Positions 43,032 to 52,013 of a DNA stretch of 64,000 bases are shown in pieces. Source of the DNA: Streptomyces gobiensis (GTDB taxonomy: Bacteria > Actinomycetota > Actinomycetes > Streptomycetales > Streptomycetaceae); assembly GCF_021216675.1 (NCBI RefSeq), contig NZ_CP086120.1, positions 3,222,501 through 3,286,500 of the forward strand. Reading direction: 5' to 3'. The notes beneath the pieces were generated by a model. The model was not told the origin of the DNA, made no database searches, and was given only the letters and a program-made list of their open reading frames with translations. How positions within the stretch are numbered: the stretch's first letter is position 1; each line of letters opens with the position of its first letter. The position numbers were made by a program, and so were the translations under genes.

Positions 43032-43937
43032 TTACCAGGTCAGGCCGCGGGTGAGCAGGTCGAGCAGCGCGAACGTGAAAAGGACGATCCCGATCACACC
43101 GTTCACCGTGAAGAACGCCCGGTTGAGCCTGCTCAGATCCCCCGGCCTGACAATGGCGTGCTCATAGCCGAAGGCCGCCACGACAATCACCAGTCCCGCC
43201 CAGAGGAACGGCCCCGCGCCCGTGGCCAGGCCGTACCAGATGAGCAGCGCCATCGTGACGGCATGGCAGCCGCGGGCGCCGTACAGCGCGGCGGTGATGC
43301 CGAAGCGGGCCGGGACGGACTTGACGCCCTCCGCACGGTCCGCGGCCACATCCTGGCAGGCGAAGATCAGGTCGAAGCCGCCGATCCAGATGCCGACGGC
43401 CAGCCCCAGAATGACCGCGTCCCACGACCACGCCCCGGTGACCGCGAGCCAGGCGCCCACCGGGCCGATGGCCTGGGCGAGGCCGAGTATGGCGTGCGGG
43501 AAATTGGTGAACCGCTTCCCGTACGGATAGACCACCATCGGTACGACCGCCAGCGGAGCCAGCGCCAGACAGAGCAGGTTGAGCAGTGCGGCCGCACCGA
43601 GGAAGATCACCAGGGCGATCAGGGCACCGGCCCACGCCGTACGCACGGACACCGCGCCGGTGACCAGCTCACGCCCGGCCGTGCGCGGATTTCGGGCGTC
43701 GATCTCCCGGTCGATGATGCGGTTCGCGGCCATCGCGAAGGTGCGCAGGGACACCATGGCGACGGTGACCAGGAGCAGATCCCACCCGTGAACGGTGCCG
43801 CTGACCTGGAACATCGCGGTGAGCGAGGCGATATACGCGAAGGGCAGCGCGAAGACCGAGTGCTCGATCATCACCAGCCGCAGAAAGGCTTTGACCCTGC
43901 TGGGGCCCGGGCCGACAACACCCTCAGCGGTGCTCAC
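43032..43937 (-). CDS. mqnP: UbiA-family prenyltransferase of menaquinone (futalosine) pathway
   Basis: This 301-residue membrane protein has about eight helices. The two Asp-rich substrate motifs are NRIIDREIDARNPRT (about 66-80) and FACQDVAADRAEGVKS. It prenylates the naphthoate intermediate before decarboxylation and methylation to menaquinone in the futalosine route used by Streptomyces. GTG 43937 overlaps the mqnL stop by 4 nt, so the two enzymes are translationally coupled. A 4-hydroxybenzoate-type specificity is the alternative but is unlikely in this context. Confidence 0.88.
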   Translation of the reverse strand: MSTAEGVVGPGPSRVKAFLRLVMIEHSVFALPFAYIASLTAMFQVSGTVHGWDLLLVTVAMVSLRTFAMAANRIIDREIDARNPRTAGRELVTGAVSVRTAWAGALIALVIFLGAAALLNLLCLALAPLAVVPMVVYPYGKRFTNFPHAILGLAQAIGPVGAWLAVTGAWSWDAVILGLAVGIWIGGFDLIFACQDVAADRAEGVKSVPARFGITAALYGARGCHAVTMALLIWYGLATGAGPFLWAGLVIVVAAFGYEHAIVRPGDLSRLNRAFFTVNGVIGIVLFTFALLDLLTRGLTW

Positions 43938-45385
43938 AGGCCGTACTCCTGCCAGCGCCTGGTCACCCGGTCGGCCACCTCCGGATCGGACTCGATCATG
44001 TGCGGCCAGCCGCCATCGCGCGTATAGCCCTCCTCGGGCCACTTCGCGGTGGCGTCGATGCCCGCCTTGCCACCCCAGAACTGCTGGTAGGAAGCGTGGT
44101 CCAGGTGGTCCACCGGGCCCTCGACCACGCTCAGATCCCGCGCGTAGTCCGTGTTGCCCAGCGCACGCCAGGCCACCTCGTGCAGATCGTGGACATCGCA
44201 GTCGGCGTCCACGACCACGATCAGCTTGGTCAGCGACATCATGTGCGCGCCCCAGATCGCGTGCATCACCTTCTGCGCGTGCTTGGGGTATTTCTTGTCG
44301 ATCGAGACAATCGCGCAGTTGTGGAAGCCGCCTGCCTCCGGCAGGTGGTAGTCCACGATGTCCGGAATAATGATCTTGAGCAGGGGGAGGAAGAACCGCT
44401 CCGTGGCCCGTCCCAGTGGGCCGTCCTCGGTCGGTGGACGGCCGACCACGATGGACTGCAACAGCGGCCGCTTGCGCGTGGTGACGCAGTCGATCGTCAG
44501 CGCCGGGAAGTCCTCCTGCGGCGTATAGAAGCCGGTGTGGTCGCCGTACGGGCCCTCCGGCAGCATCTCGCCGGGCTCCAGCCACCCCTCCAGCACCACC
44601 TCGGCCTGCGCCGGGACCTGCAGGGGCACGGTCTTGCAGTCGACCATCTCCACCCGCTTGCCCTGCACAAAGCCAGCGAAGAGATACTCGTCGATATCGC
44701 CGGGCAGCGGCGCGGTCGAGGCGTAGGTCACCGCGGGCGGGCAGCCGAAGGCGATGGCGACCGGCAGCTTCTCGCCCCGCTTGGCGGCGACCTGGTAGTG
44801 GTTGCGGCTGTCCTTGTGGATCTGCCAGTGCATCCCGATGGTCCGGCGGTCGTGCCGCTGCAGCCGGTAAAGCCCCAGATTCCGTACCCCGGTCTCCGGG
44901 TGCCTGGTGTGCGTCAGGCCCAGATTGAAGAACGAGCCGCCGTCCTCCGGCCAGGTGAACAGCGCGGGCAACTGGTCAAGGTCGACCTCGTCGCCCGTGC
45001 GGACGACCTCCTGCACGGGAGCGTCCTTGACCTTCTTCGGCGGGACGTGCGTCATCCCGGCCAGCTTGCCGAAGGCCTCCCGCATCCCGACGAAGCCCTG
45101 CGGCAGCTCCGGCTTCAGCAGGCCGCCGATCTTGTCGCTGATCTCCCCGTACGACGTCAGGCCGAGCGCCTTGAGCAGCCGCCGGTCGGTGCCGAATACA
45201 TTCATCGCCAGGGGCATCGCCGAGCCCTTGACGTTCTCGAAGAGCAGCGCCGGGCCGCCCGCCTTGTTGACCCGGTCGACGATCTCGCCCACTTCCAGAC
45301 GGGGGTCAACCTCGGCCTTGACGCGTTTCAGATCGCCATCCCGCTCAAGCGCCCGCAGGAGCGAGCGGAGATCGTCGTATGCCAT
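43934..45385 (-). CDS. mqnL: UbiD-family decarboxylase of menaquinone (futalosine) pathway
   Basis: ATG 45385 gives 483 residues. UbiD hallmarks are present: GMHWQIHKDSRNHYQVAAKR binds prenylated FMN and Mn, and the EGPYGDHTGFYT segment carries the catalytic Glu. It would decarboxylate the naphthoate or prenyl-naphthoate intermediate. It needs prenyl-FMN made by the UbiX-like protein at 49299, which lies in the same neighbourhood. The longer frame upstream lacks homology to the family start MAYDDLRSLLRALE. Confidence 0.9.
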   Translation of the reverse strand: MAYDDLRSLLRALERDGDLKRVKAEVDPRLEVGEIVDRVNKAGGPALLFENVKGSAMPLAMNVFGTDRRLLKALGLTSYGEISDKIGGLLKPELPQGFVGMREAFGKLAGMTHVPPKKVKDAPVQEVVRTGDEVDLDQLPALFTWPEDGGSFFNLGLTHTRHPETGVRNLGLYRLQRHDRRTIGMHWQIHKDSRNHYQVAAKRGEKLPVAIAFGCPPAVTYASTAPLPGDIDEYLFAGFVQGKRVEMVDCKTVPLQVPAQAEVVLEGWLEPGEMLPEGPYGDHTGFYTPQEDFPALTIDCVTTRKRPLLQSIVVGRPPTEDGPLGRATERFFLPLLKIIIPDIVDYHLPEAGGFHNCAIVSIDKKYPKHAQKVMHAIWGAHMMSLTKLIVVVDADCDVHDLHEVAWRALGNTDYARDLSVVEGPVDHLDHASYQQFWGGKAGIDATAKWPEEGYTRDGGWPHMIESDPEVADRVTRRWQEYGL

Positions 45386-45544
45386 GCCTGCCAGTATCGG
45401 GTATCGCCTCGCCAGGCATGCCGCGGGGCAGCCGCCGGGCAGCGCGCCCTTCACTTGCGGCTCCCATTACGCTTGACCTTGTATCGGGGCTGATGTCTCA
45501 GGCCCACCCGCGCCACGTCAGGACGTACTCAGGGGGCGTTCCAC

Positions 45545-45952
45545 ATGAAAGTTCTTGCCATCCTGCTGTTGCTGGCGGTGTGGGTCTACGCCTTTATCGA
45601 CTGCCTCAACACTCCTGAGAACCAGGTGCGGAAGCTGCCGAAGGTCGTATGGGTGATCATCGTCCTGCTCTTCGGTCAGGTCCTGGTGGGCCCGATCGCC
45701 TGGTTCGCGGTCGGCCGCCCCCGTAAGAACGCCGCGTACGGCGCCACCCGCGCGGAGGAGCGCCGGTGGGTCGCCCCGGATGACAATCCGGACTTCCTCA
45801 AGTCCATCAAGGACGAGGACACCCCGCCGCCGGCCCAGGACGGCCCGCGCCAGGAGGCCCCGCCTCCCGCTGAGGAGCTCAGCCTGGAGGAGTGGGAGGA
45901 AGAGTTCCGCCGTAAGGACAACGGCCCGGACGACACCCCGCCAAAGGCCTGA
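45545..45952 (+). CDS. PLDc_N-domain small membrane protein
   Basis: This 135-residue protein has two membrane helices (VLAILLLLAVWVYAFIDCL and VVWVIIVLLFGQVLVGPIAW) that match the phospholipase D N-terminal (PLDc_N) domain. There is no catalytic HKD motif, so it is not a phospholipase. A conserved WFAVGRPRK follows. The C-terminus (about 75-135) is acidic and Pro-rich, presumably cytoplasmic. It is divergent from mqnL. Function unknown. Confidence 0.8.
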   Translation: MKVLAILLLLAVWVYAFIDCLNTPENQVRKLPKVVWVIIVLLFGQVLVGPIAWFAVGRPRKNAAYGATRAEERRWVAPDDNPDFLKSIKDEDTPPPAQDGPRQEAPPPAEELSLEEWEEEFRRKDNGPDDTPPKA

Positions 45953-46077
45953 CCTGCGGCCGAGTAAGTCCGCGGCAAAGGCTGCGCAAATAGGCAGACA
46001 TTCACGGAACCGGCATGCCCGGTGTTCCCCTCTTTCCCGGCATCGAGACCGCAATGCCGTAAGGGAACGGGGATGTC

Positions 46078-47298
46078 ATGCCGGACGAGGGTGGGATAGG
46101 TATAAGCCGACGGGGCCTGCTGGGTATGGGAGCCGGGGCCCTGGTCGCCATGGGGGCCGCCGGATGCGGGGCAGCCTCCGGGTCGGGCAAGGGGGGCGCG
46201 GGGGAGGAAAAGCAGCAGGCCAAGGCGATAGGTGACGGCTCAACGGCCGACACCGGACCACAGCCGAATCAGCCGTCGCAGCCGGAGAAGCTGGAGCCGG
46301 GGCAGACGCCCCCGCAATTTGTGATCTTTTCCTGGGATGGCGCCGGCGAGGTCGGGAACGGCCTCTTTCCGCGCTTCCGCAAGGTCGCCGAAGATCACGG
46401 CGCGGCGATGACCTTCTTTCTCTCCGGGCTGTATCTGCTGCCGGAGTCCAAACAGAATCTTTACGGTCCGCCGAACAACCCGGTCGGCGCCTCCGACATC
46501 GGCTATCTCAAGGACAGCAACATCCGGGAGACCTTGAAGAACCTGCGCGCCGCCTGGCTGGAAGGCCATGAGGTCGGTACGCACTTCAACGGGCACTTCT
46601 GCGGCGGCTCGGGCTCGGTCGAGAAGTGGACCCCGCAGCAGTGGCGGTCCGAGATCGACCAGGCCATGTCGTTTGTGACGAAGTGGCGTACGAACACGGG
46701 CTTCAGCGATCTTGAACCGCTGCCCTTCGACTACCGCAAGGAGCTCATCGGCGGCCGCACCCCGTGCCTGCTGGGCCAGGACAATCTGCTGCCGACCGCG
46801 GCGGAGCTGAACTGGCGCTACGACGCCAGCTCCGCCGGCGGGTTGCAGATCTGGCCCGCGAAGAAGCAGGGCATCTGGGATCTGCCGCTGCAGTCCATAC
46901 CGTTCCCCGGGCACTCTTTCGAGGTGCTCTCCATGGACTACAACATCCTCGCCAACCAGTCGCAGAACTCCACGAACGCGCCGCCCGCCAACTACCCGGG
47001 CTGGCGCAAGCAGGCCACGGACGCGTATATCGCGGGCTTCCAGCGCGCCTATGAGACCAACCGGGCGCCCCTGTTCATAGGCAACCACTTTGAGCGGTGG
47101 AACGGCGGCATCTATATGGACGCCGTTGAGGAGGCGATCAAGCACATCGCCGATGAGAAGCGGAAGGATGTGCGCCTGGTGTCCTTCCGGCAGTTTGTCG
47201 ACTGGCTCGATGTGCAGCATGCGGGGGTGCTGCGGAAGCTGCGTGGCCTGGGCGTGGGCCAAGAGCCCACCGGCGGCTGGAAGACCTACCTGACCTGA
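46078..47298 (+). CDS. Tat-exported polysaccharide deacetylase-like protein
   Basis: This 406-residue protein starts with a twin-arginine signal (ISRRGLLGMGAGALVAMGAA) followed by a possible lipobox Cys (GAAGCG). The domain at about 75-370 resembles carbohydrate esterase family 4. FVIFSWDGAGE stands in place of the TFDDG motif and keeps one Asp. EGHEVGTHFNGHF supplies the H-x3-H metal site. The missing first Asp and other divergences leave catalysis uncertain. It probably acts on the cell envelope or on extracellular polysaccharide. GGGGA precedes the ATG. Confidence 0.78.
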   Translation: MPDEGGIGISRRGLLGMGAGALVAMGAAGCGAASGSGKGGAGEEKQQAKAIGDGSTADTGPQPNQPSQPEKLEPGQTPPQFVIFSWDGAGEVGNGLFPRFRKVAEDHGAAMTFFLSGLYLLPESKQNLYGPPNNPVGASDIGYLKDSNIRETLKNLRAAWLEGHEVGTHFNGHFCGGSGSVEKWTPQQWRSEIDQAMSFVTKWRTNTGFSDLEPLPFDYRKELIGGRTPCLLGQDNLLPTAAELNWRYDASSAGGLQIWPAKKQGIWDLPLQSIPFPGHSFEVLSMDYNILANQSQNSTNAPPANYPGWRKQATDAYIAGFQRAYETNRAPLFIGNHFERWNGGIYMDAVEEAIKHIADEKRKDVRLVSFRQFVDWLDVQHAGVLRKLRGLGVGQEPTGGWKTYLT

Positions 47299-47348
47299 CC
47301 TGACCGGCCCCCCAGCCCCCGGCCCCCGCCCGAGCCCCAGCGTGCCGG

Positions 47349-47999
47349 TCAGCTCCAGGGGCTGGGGCCGATACCGCCGGGGGCCCCGCGGACCGCCCGC
47401 CGCTGGGGCGTCCGGCGAAGCCAGAAAGCCGCGAGAACGCCGCCGATCAGACCGAAGAGGTGACCCTGCCAGGAGACGCCCGCCGCGGTGGGCAGCACAC
47501 CCCACAGAATCGAGCCGTAGAGCAGCAGCACCGTGATACCGACGGTGATGTCGAGCGCGTCCCGCTCGACAAAGCCCCGCACCAGCAGATAGCCGAAGAG
47601 GCCGAAGACAACACCGGAGGCGCCCGCCGTATTGGAGCCGTCCGGAGCGGTGAGCCAGACGCCGAGCCCGCTCACGACGATGATCACCAGCACCACGCCG
47701 ATGAAACGGGCCAGGCCGCGCACCGCGGCGAGGAAGCCGAAGATCAGCAGCGGCACGGTGTTGGCCATGACATGGTCCCAGCCGAAGTGCAGAAAGGCCG
47801 CCGGGAAGATATCCAGGACCTCGTCCAGATCCCGCGGCTGTATGCCGTACTCCCGGACGATGGGACCGGCGGGACCGTCAATGGCCTCCAGCAACCACAT
47901 CAGCACGACCCAGGAGAGCATGAACGCGCCCGCGGCCATCGCTCTGGAGCGCCGTGTCGGGCCCGGGCGCGGGCCCGTCCCGCTTGGTCCGTACGCCAT
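47349..47999 (-). CDS. rhomboid family intramembrane serine protease
   Basis: This 216-residue protein has six membrane helices. The catalytic Ser is in AGASGVVFGLFGYLL (about 125-139) and the catalytic His in WQGHLFGLIGGVLAAF (about 178-193). The helix-2 pair HFGWDHVMAN supplies the conserved His and Asn. All residues of the Ser/His dyad are present. The substrate is unknown. A G-rich Shine-Dalgarno sequence precedes ATG 47999. Confidence 0.88.
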   Translation of the reverse strand: MAYGPSGTGPRPGPTRRSRAMAAGAFMLSWVVLMWLLEAIDGPAGPIVREYGIQPRDLDEVLDIFPAAFLHFGWDHVMANTVPLLIFGFLAAVRGLARFIGVVLVIIVVSGLGVWLTAPDGSNTAGASGVVFGLFGYLLVRGFVERDALDITVGITVLLLYGSILWGVLPTAAGVSWQGHLFGLIGGVLAAFWLRRTPQRRAVRGAPGGIGPSPWS

Positions 48000-48046
48000 G
48001 CAGACCCCCCGGTCCTCTATACGTATTACTACAGCGTAGACAACGT

Positions 48047-49159
48047 CTAGAGCAGTTTGGAGAGTTCCGGGGACCTCATCGCCGCATACGTCAGGGCGGC
48101 CAGCAGATCCTGGGGGTTGAGTTTCTCGGCGACGGGCGGGGCAGCGACCGCAAGCGCCTCACCAGGCGCGAAGGTCAGCTTCAGCGGGAGCTTCGCGGGC
48201 TGGCCCGCGCGGCCCTCGTCGAACTGTCCCAGGTCCACGGTCAGCGTGGAGAGCGTGTCATGCCGGATCGCGAGGTCCGCTACGACCTTCTTGTTCGGTG
48301 CCTTCTCCAGTACGGAAAGATCCAGGTCGCCGATCTGCCGCTGCACCGGCCGCAGCGCGGCGGCCAGCACCTTGCCCGCGTCGCGCGCGGGCAGGGTGAG
48401 CGTGACATGCTCGGCGCCCTCCTTGGTGCCCGCCGAGGTGAACGTCGCGTGTTTGCCCAGGGACTCCTGCACCGCGGTCACGATCCGCTGCTGCACCGGG
48501 GCGCTCTGCAGCACCGCGGTGGCCTCGGCCAGCCGCTCGGCGTGCTGCCCCGCCTCACCGCCCAGTACCTCGCTGAACTCACCGAATTCCCTGGGGTTGA
48601 TACGCACCCACTTGCCGCTCAGTGCCGACTGCGCCGCCGCGAGTGAGGAGGGCAGCTCCTTGGTGAGCCGTCCCAGCTCCTGGGCGTCCTTCAGCGCGAG
48701 ACCGGTGCCGTTGATCTCCTTGGCCAGCGCTTCCAGACTGAGCTGGACATAGAGCTTCCTGTCGACCGACTTGAACGAGAAGACGTCCACGCCACCGAAG
48801 TTGACGGCCGTCGCGCTGTCGGCCCGGTCCGTATCGGTCAGGTCCCTCAGCGGCTTGTCCGCCCCGACCGAGACCGCCAGCTCCAGATCGGCCAGCAGCT
48901 GGGCGTTCTCCCGGGCCTTCTTGCCCTTGCCCACACCCTTGCCCTGCTGGAGATACGTATAGATCTGATCCGGCGTCGCGTCGATGCGGGCCGTGGCGGT
49001 GACCGACTCACGCGCGCCCAGCTTCTCGACGGCGTTCTTGACCTTCATGGCGGCGCCGACGCGCTCGGTGGTGCTGCATGCCACGGTGCTGGTGAGGAGG
49101 AGGGCGGCACAGCCGAGGACGGCACCTTTCCGGCGGTGCGCCTTGCGCGTGATGTTGAT
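48047..49159 (-). CDS. secreted lipoprotein with apparent ATC start codon
   Basis: The mature protein is a conserved Streptomyces lipoprotein of about 370 residues. A short basic N-region (NITRKAHRRK) leads to VLGCAALLLTSTVACS, with the lipobox Cys near residue 27. The rest is a soluble lipid-transfer-like domain (KNAVEKLGARESVTATARID onward) resembling LppX/DUF1396-type proteins. In this frame no ATG, GTG or TTG lies between the lipobox and upstream stop-free, non-homologous sequence. An ATC at 49159 stands where homologues would begin with Met-Asn-Ile, 6 nt after AGGAG. The ATC is therefore the probable start, or a point change of ATG. Confidence 0.75.
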   Translation of the reverse strand: MNITRKAHRRKGAVLGCAALLLTSTVACSTTERVGAAMKVKNAVEKLGARESVTATARIDATPDQIYTYLQQGKGVGKGKKARENAQLLADLELAVSVGADKPLRDLTDTDRADSATAVNFGGVDVFSFKSVDRKLYVQLSLEALAKEINGTGLALKDAQELGRLTKELPSSLAAAQSALSGKWVRINPREFGEFSEVLGGEAGQHAERLAEATAVLQSAPVQQRIVTAVQESLGKHATFTSAGTKEGAEHVTLTLPARDAGKVLAAALRPVQRQIGDLDLSVLEKAPNKKVVADLAIRHDTLSTLTVDLGQFDEGRAGQPAKLPLKLTFAPGEALAVAAPPVAEKLNPQDLLAALTYAAMRSPELSKLL

Positions 49160-49298
49160 GGCGGGCTCCTGATCCGAACTCCTGGTCCGACGGTGGGCTC
49201 CGCGCCGACGATGCCGGAGCCCACCCCATTGTGGGGCCTGCTCCCTGGGTCTGGTCGCGGGGTACGCCGCCCCGCGCGACGCCCGTACGCTCGGTGGT

Positions 49299-49985
49299 GT
49301 GACTGATACCGCCCAGCGCCGCCCCTGGATCGTCGGAGTGTCCGGGGCCTCCGGAACGCCGTATGCCGCCGCCGTGCTGCGCGGGCTGCTGGCGGCCGGG
49401 GAGCAGGTCGACCTGGTGGTCAGCCGGGCCTCCCGGCTGACGCTGCTGGATGAGACCGGGCACCCCTTCCGGGACGGCCACTGGCGGGAGGACCTGCGGC
49501 GCTGGCTCGCGCTGGGGGCGGACGGCACGCCGGACGCGTACGCGGTGGACCTCACCGGGGACGCCGTACGGCACTGGCCCGCGGGGGATCTGGCCGCCGG
49601 GCCGTCGTCCGGGTCGTACCCCTGCAAGGGCATGCTGATCGTCCCGGCCTCCACCGCCTGTGTCGCCGGGGTGGCGCTGGGCCTGTCCAAGGATCTGCTC
49701 CAGCGGGCGGCGAGCGTGACGCTGAAGGAGCGGCGGCCGCTGGTGGTCGCGGTCCGGGAGACACCGCTCAGCGGTCAGACCCTGAAGCAGCTGGTCGCCC
49801 TGGACGAGGCCGGTGCGGTGGTGCTGCCCGCCTCGCCCGCGTTCTACGCTGGTGCCACCCATATCCAGCACCTGGTCGACTTTGTCGCCGGACGTGTCCT
49901 GGACGCCGTGAATGTGCCGCACAAGCTCTACCACCGCTGGGAGGGTGAGCTGGGTAGTGCAGGCTCCCAGCGTTCCATGCCTTAG
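49299..49985 (+). CDS. ubiX: UbiX-like flavin prenyltransferase
   Basis: This 228-residue flavoprotein makes prenylated FMN, the cofactor of UbiD decarboxylases. The flavin-phosphate motif is WIVGVSGASGTPYAAAVLRG (about 10-29), and IVPASTACVAGVALGLSKDL (about 113-132) forms the active-site wall. The KERRPLVVAVRETPLS segment is typical. GTG 49299 is the start. It lies between mqnL/mqnP and mqnE and presumably serves MqnL. Confidence 0.92.
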   Translation: MTDTAQRRPWIVGVSGASGTPYAAAVLRGLLAAGEQVDLVVSRASRLTLLDETGHPFRDGHWREDLRRWLALGADGTPDAYAVDLTGDAVRHWPAGDLAAGPSSGSYPCKGMLIVPASTACVAGVALGLSKDLLQRAASVTLKERRPLVVAVRETPLSGQTLKQLVALDEAGAVVLPASPAFYAGATHIQHLVDFVAGRVLDAVNVPHKLYHRWEGELGSAGSQRSMP

Positions 49986-50040
49986 ATTCATCCACGGAAG
50001 TCAGGTCACGCGGGACAACCGGAAGGCAACGGGACAACGC

Positions 50041-50496
50041 ATGGACGCGGTGGACAGGCAGCTCATCCAGGCCCTTCGGGAGAACGGCAGGGCCTCCTAC
50101 GCTGAGCTGGGCCGACTCGTGGGGCTCTCGGGCCCCAGCGTGACCGACCGCATCAACCGGCTGGAGGCCGCCGGGGTCATCACCGGTTACCGCGCCACCG
50201 TCGACGCCCCGTCCCTGGGGCTCGGCGTCACCGCACTGATCGGTATCTCGCTCTCCGACGCCACCGACCATGAGGATGTGGCCGCGCGGCTGCGCGATCT
50301 GGCGGAGATCGAGGACTGCTGGTTCATCGCGGGCGACGACTCCTACATGCTCAAGGTCCGGGCGAGCAATGTGGACGGTCTGGAGCGGACGATCCGCCGG
50401 CTGTCCGGCACCAAGGGCGTCTCCCGGACCCGTACGACGATCGTGCTCTCCACAAAGTGGGAGAACCGGGTGGGGGAGCTGCCCGAGGAGAGCTAG
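50041..50496 (+). CDS. Lrp/AsnC family transcriptional regulator
   Basis: ATG 50041 gives 151 residues. The N-terminal helix-turn-helix is RASYAELGRLVGLSGPSVTDRI (about 18-39). The RAM ligand-binding domain (about 65-145) follows, with a characteristic GDDSYMLKV segment. Family members respond to amino acids or related small molecules. It is codirectional with ubiX and mqnE and might regulate the menaquinone genes, but no operator was identified. An upstream frame extension lacks homology. Confidence 0.88.
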   Translation: MDAVDRQLIQALRENGRASYAELGRLVGLSGPSVTDRINRLEAAGVITGYRATVDAPSLGLGVTALIGISLSDATDHEDVAARLRDLAEIEDCWFIAGDDSYMLKVRASNVDGLERTIRRLSGTKGVSRTRTTIVLSTKWENRVGELPEES

Positions 50497-50561
50497 GCGG
50501 TGGGGCGTACGCTCGGGTGAGCGCGCGAAGCGGATATTTGCGGACTGAGGAGGCGCGACGC

Positions 50562-51728
50562 ATGGACGCTGGGCTCAAGCGTGAGCTGGAGGAGAAGGTC
50601 CGCGCTGGGGAGCGGCTGACCCGCGAGGACGGCATCGCTCTGTATGAGTCCGATGATCTGGCGTGGCTGGGCGGGCTCGCCCACGAGGTGCGTACGCGCA
50701 AGAACGGCGATGTCGTTCACTTCAACGTCAACCGTCATCTGAATATGACGAACGTGTGCACCGCGTCGTGCGCCTACTGCTCGTTCCAGCGGAAGCCGGG
50801 CGAGAAGGACGCGTACACGATGCGCATCGAGGAGGCGGTCCGGCTCGCCAAGGCGATGGAGGGCGACAACCTCACCGAGCTGCATATCGTCAACGGCCTC
50901 CACCCCACGCTGCCGTGGCGCTACTACCCGCGCTCGCTGAGCGCGCTCAAGGAGGCGCTGCCGGAGACGGTGTCGCTGAAGGCGTTCACCGCCACGGAGA
51001 TCCACCACTTCGAGACCATCTCGGGGATGGACGCGTCCGAGATCCTGGACGAGCTCATCGACGCCGGTCTGGAGTCGCTGACCGGCGGCGGCGCGGAGAT
51101 CTTCGACTGGGAGGTCCGCCAGCACATCGTGGACCACCGGACCCACTGGGAAGACTGGTCGCGGATTCACCGGCTGGCGCATGCGAAGGGGCTCAAGACG
51201 CCGTGCACGATGCTGTACGGCCATATCGAGGAGCCCCGCCACCGGGTGGACCATGTACTGCGGTTGCGCGAACTCCAGGACGAGACCGGTGGCTTCCAGG
51301 TCTTCATCCCGCTGCGCTATCAGCACGACTTCGTGGATATGCAGGACGGCAAGGTCCGTAACCGGTTGCAGGCCCGTACGACGATGGCGACGGGGGCCGA
51401 GGCGCTGAAGACCTTCGCGGTCTCGCGTCTCCTGTTCGACAATGTCCCGCACGTCAAGGTCTTCTGGGTTATGCACGGGGTGCAGACCGCGCAGCTGGCG
51501 CTGCAGCACGGTGCGGACGACATGGACGGCTCGGTTGTCGAGTACAAGATCACGCACGATGCGGATGACTTCGGTACGCCGGACAAGCTCACCCGCGAGG
51601 ATCTGCTGGACCTCATCCGCGATGCGGGGTTCCGGCCGGTGGAGCGGAACACCCGCTACGAGGTGATCCGCGAGTACGAGGGCCCCGACCCGGCCCGCCG
51701 CGAGTCCCCCCAGCCCATGCGGCTCTGA
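50562..51728 (+). CDS. mqnE: aminofutalosine synthase (radical SAM)
   Basis: MqnE joins 3-(1-carboxyvinyloxy)benzoate to the adenosyl group of SAM, an early step of the futalosine menaquinone pathway. The 388-residue protein has the cluster-binding motif CTASCAYCSF (C-x3-C-x2-C, about 68-75) and the typical LHIVNGLHPTLPWRYY. GGAGG precedes ATG 50562. MqnC, a paralogue, is the alternative, but the size, FEWYLE-free sequence and neighbourhood fit MqnE. The transcript probably ends in the repeat at 51730. Confidence 0.92.
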   Translation: MDAGLKRELEEKVRAGERLTREDGIALYESDDLAWLGGLAHEVRTRKNGDVVHFNVNRHLNMTNVCTASCAYCSFQRKPGEKDAYTMRIEEAVRLAKAMEGDNLTELHIVNGLHPTLPWRYYPRSLSALKEALPETVSLKAFTATEIHHFETISGMDASEILDELIDAGLESLTGGGAEIFDWEVRQHIVDHRTHWEDWSRIHRLAHAKGLKTPCTMLYGHIEEPRHRVDHVLRLRELQDETGGFQVFIPLRYQHDFVDMQDGKVRNRLQARTTMATGAEALKTFAVSRLLFDNVPHVKVFWVMHGVQTAQLALQHGADDMDGSVVEYKITHDADDFGTPDKLTREDLLDLIRDAGFRPVERNTRYEVIREYEGPDPARRESPQPMRL

Positions 51729-51729
51729 A

Positions 51730-51886
51730 CTTAACGGCGTCCTCGCGCCTCTCGGCCCCAGGGGGCCTCAAGGGCTTCGGCCCCCTGCGACGGACTCCGT
51801 CCGTCGGTGGTGGCTGAGCGCCGCTGTCGGCGGAGGGATTCCCCTAACCCGGCCCCTTCCCGAAACTGTGGGCTGCCGCCCCCAGA
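51730..51886. repeat. 160-bp repeat, inverted copy of 37143-37301
   Basis: The block begins at the last bases after the mqnE stop with CTTAACGGCGTCCTCGCGCC. It contains GGACTCCGTCCGTCGGTGGT and ends with a CCCCTTCCCGAAACTGTGGG hairpin segment. It matches the block at 37143-37301 in reverse. It may serve as the mqnE terminator. Confidence 0.8.
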
Positions 51887-51896
51887 CCCCCACTAG

Positions 51897-51990
51897 CGTT
51901 GTGGGCACTCGGGCCGCCCGAGGGGCGATGGGGGTCCCCCCATGCCCTTAAGGCTATGGGGGAGGGTGGGCACAACCCGCCCACCGGCCC
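51897..51990. repeat. composite intergenic repeat (GTTGTG family), copy 5, reversed
   Basis: GTTGTGGGCACTCGG (51898) and GGTGGGCACAAC (ending near 51977) bound a large inner palindrome. CCCCCCATGCCC, TTAA and GGCTATGGGGG form its stem. The stem is unlike those of the other copies. Confidence 0.75.
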
Positions 51991-52013
51991 GCACCGGCAA
52001 ACCCGGGGCCCGG

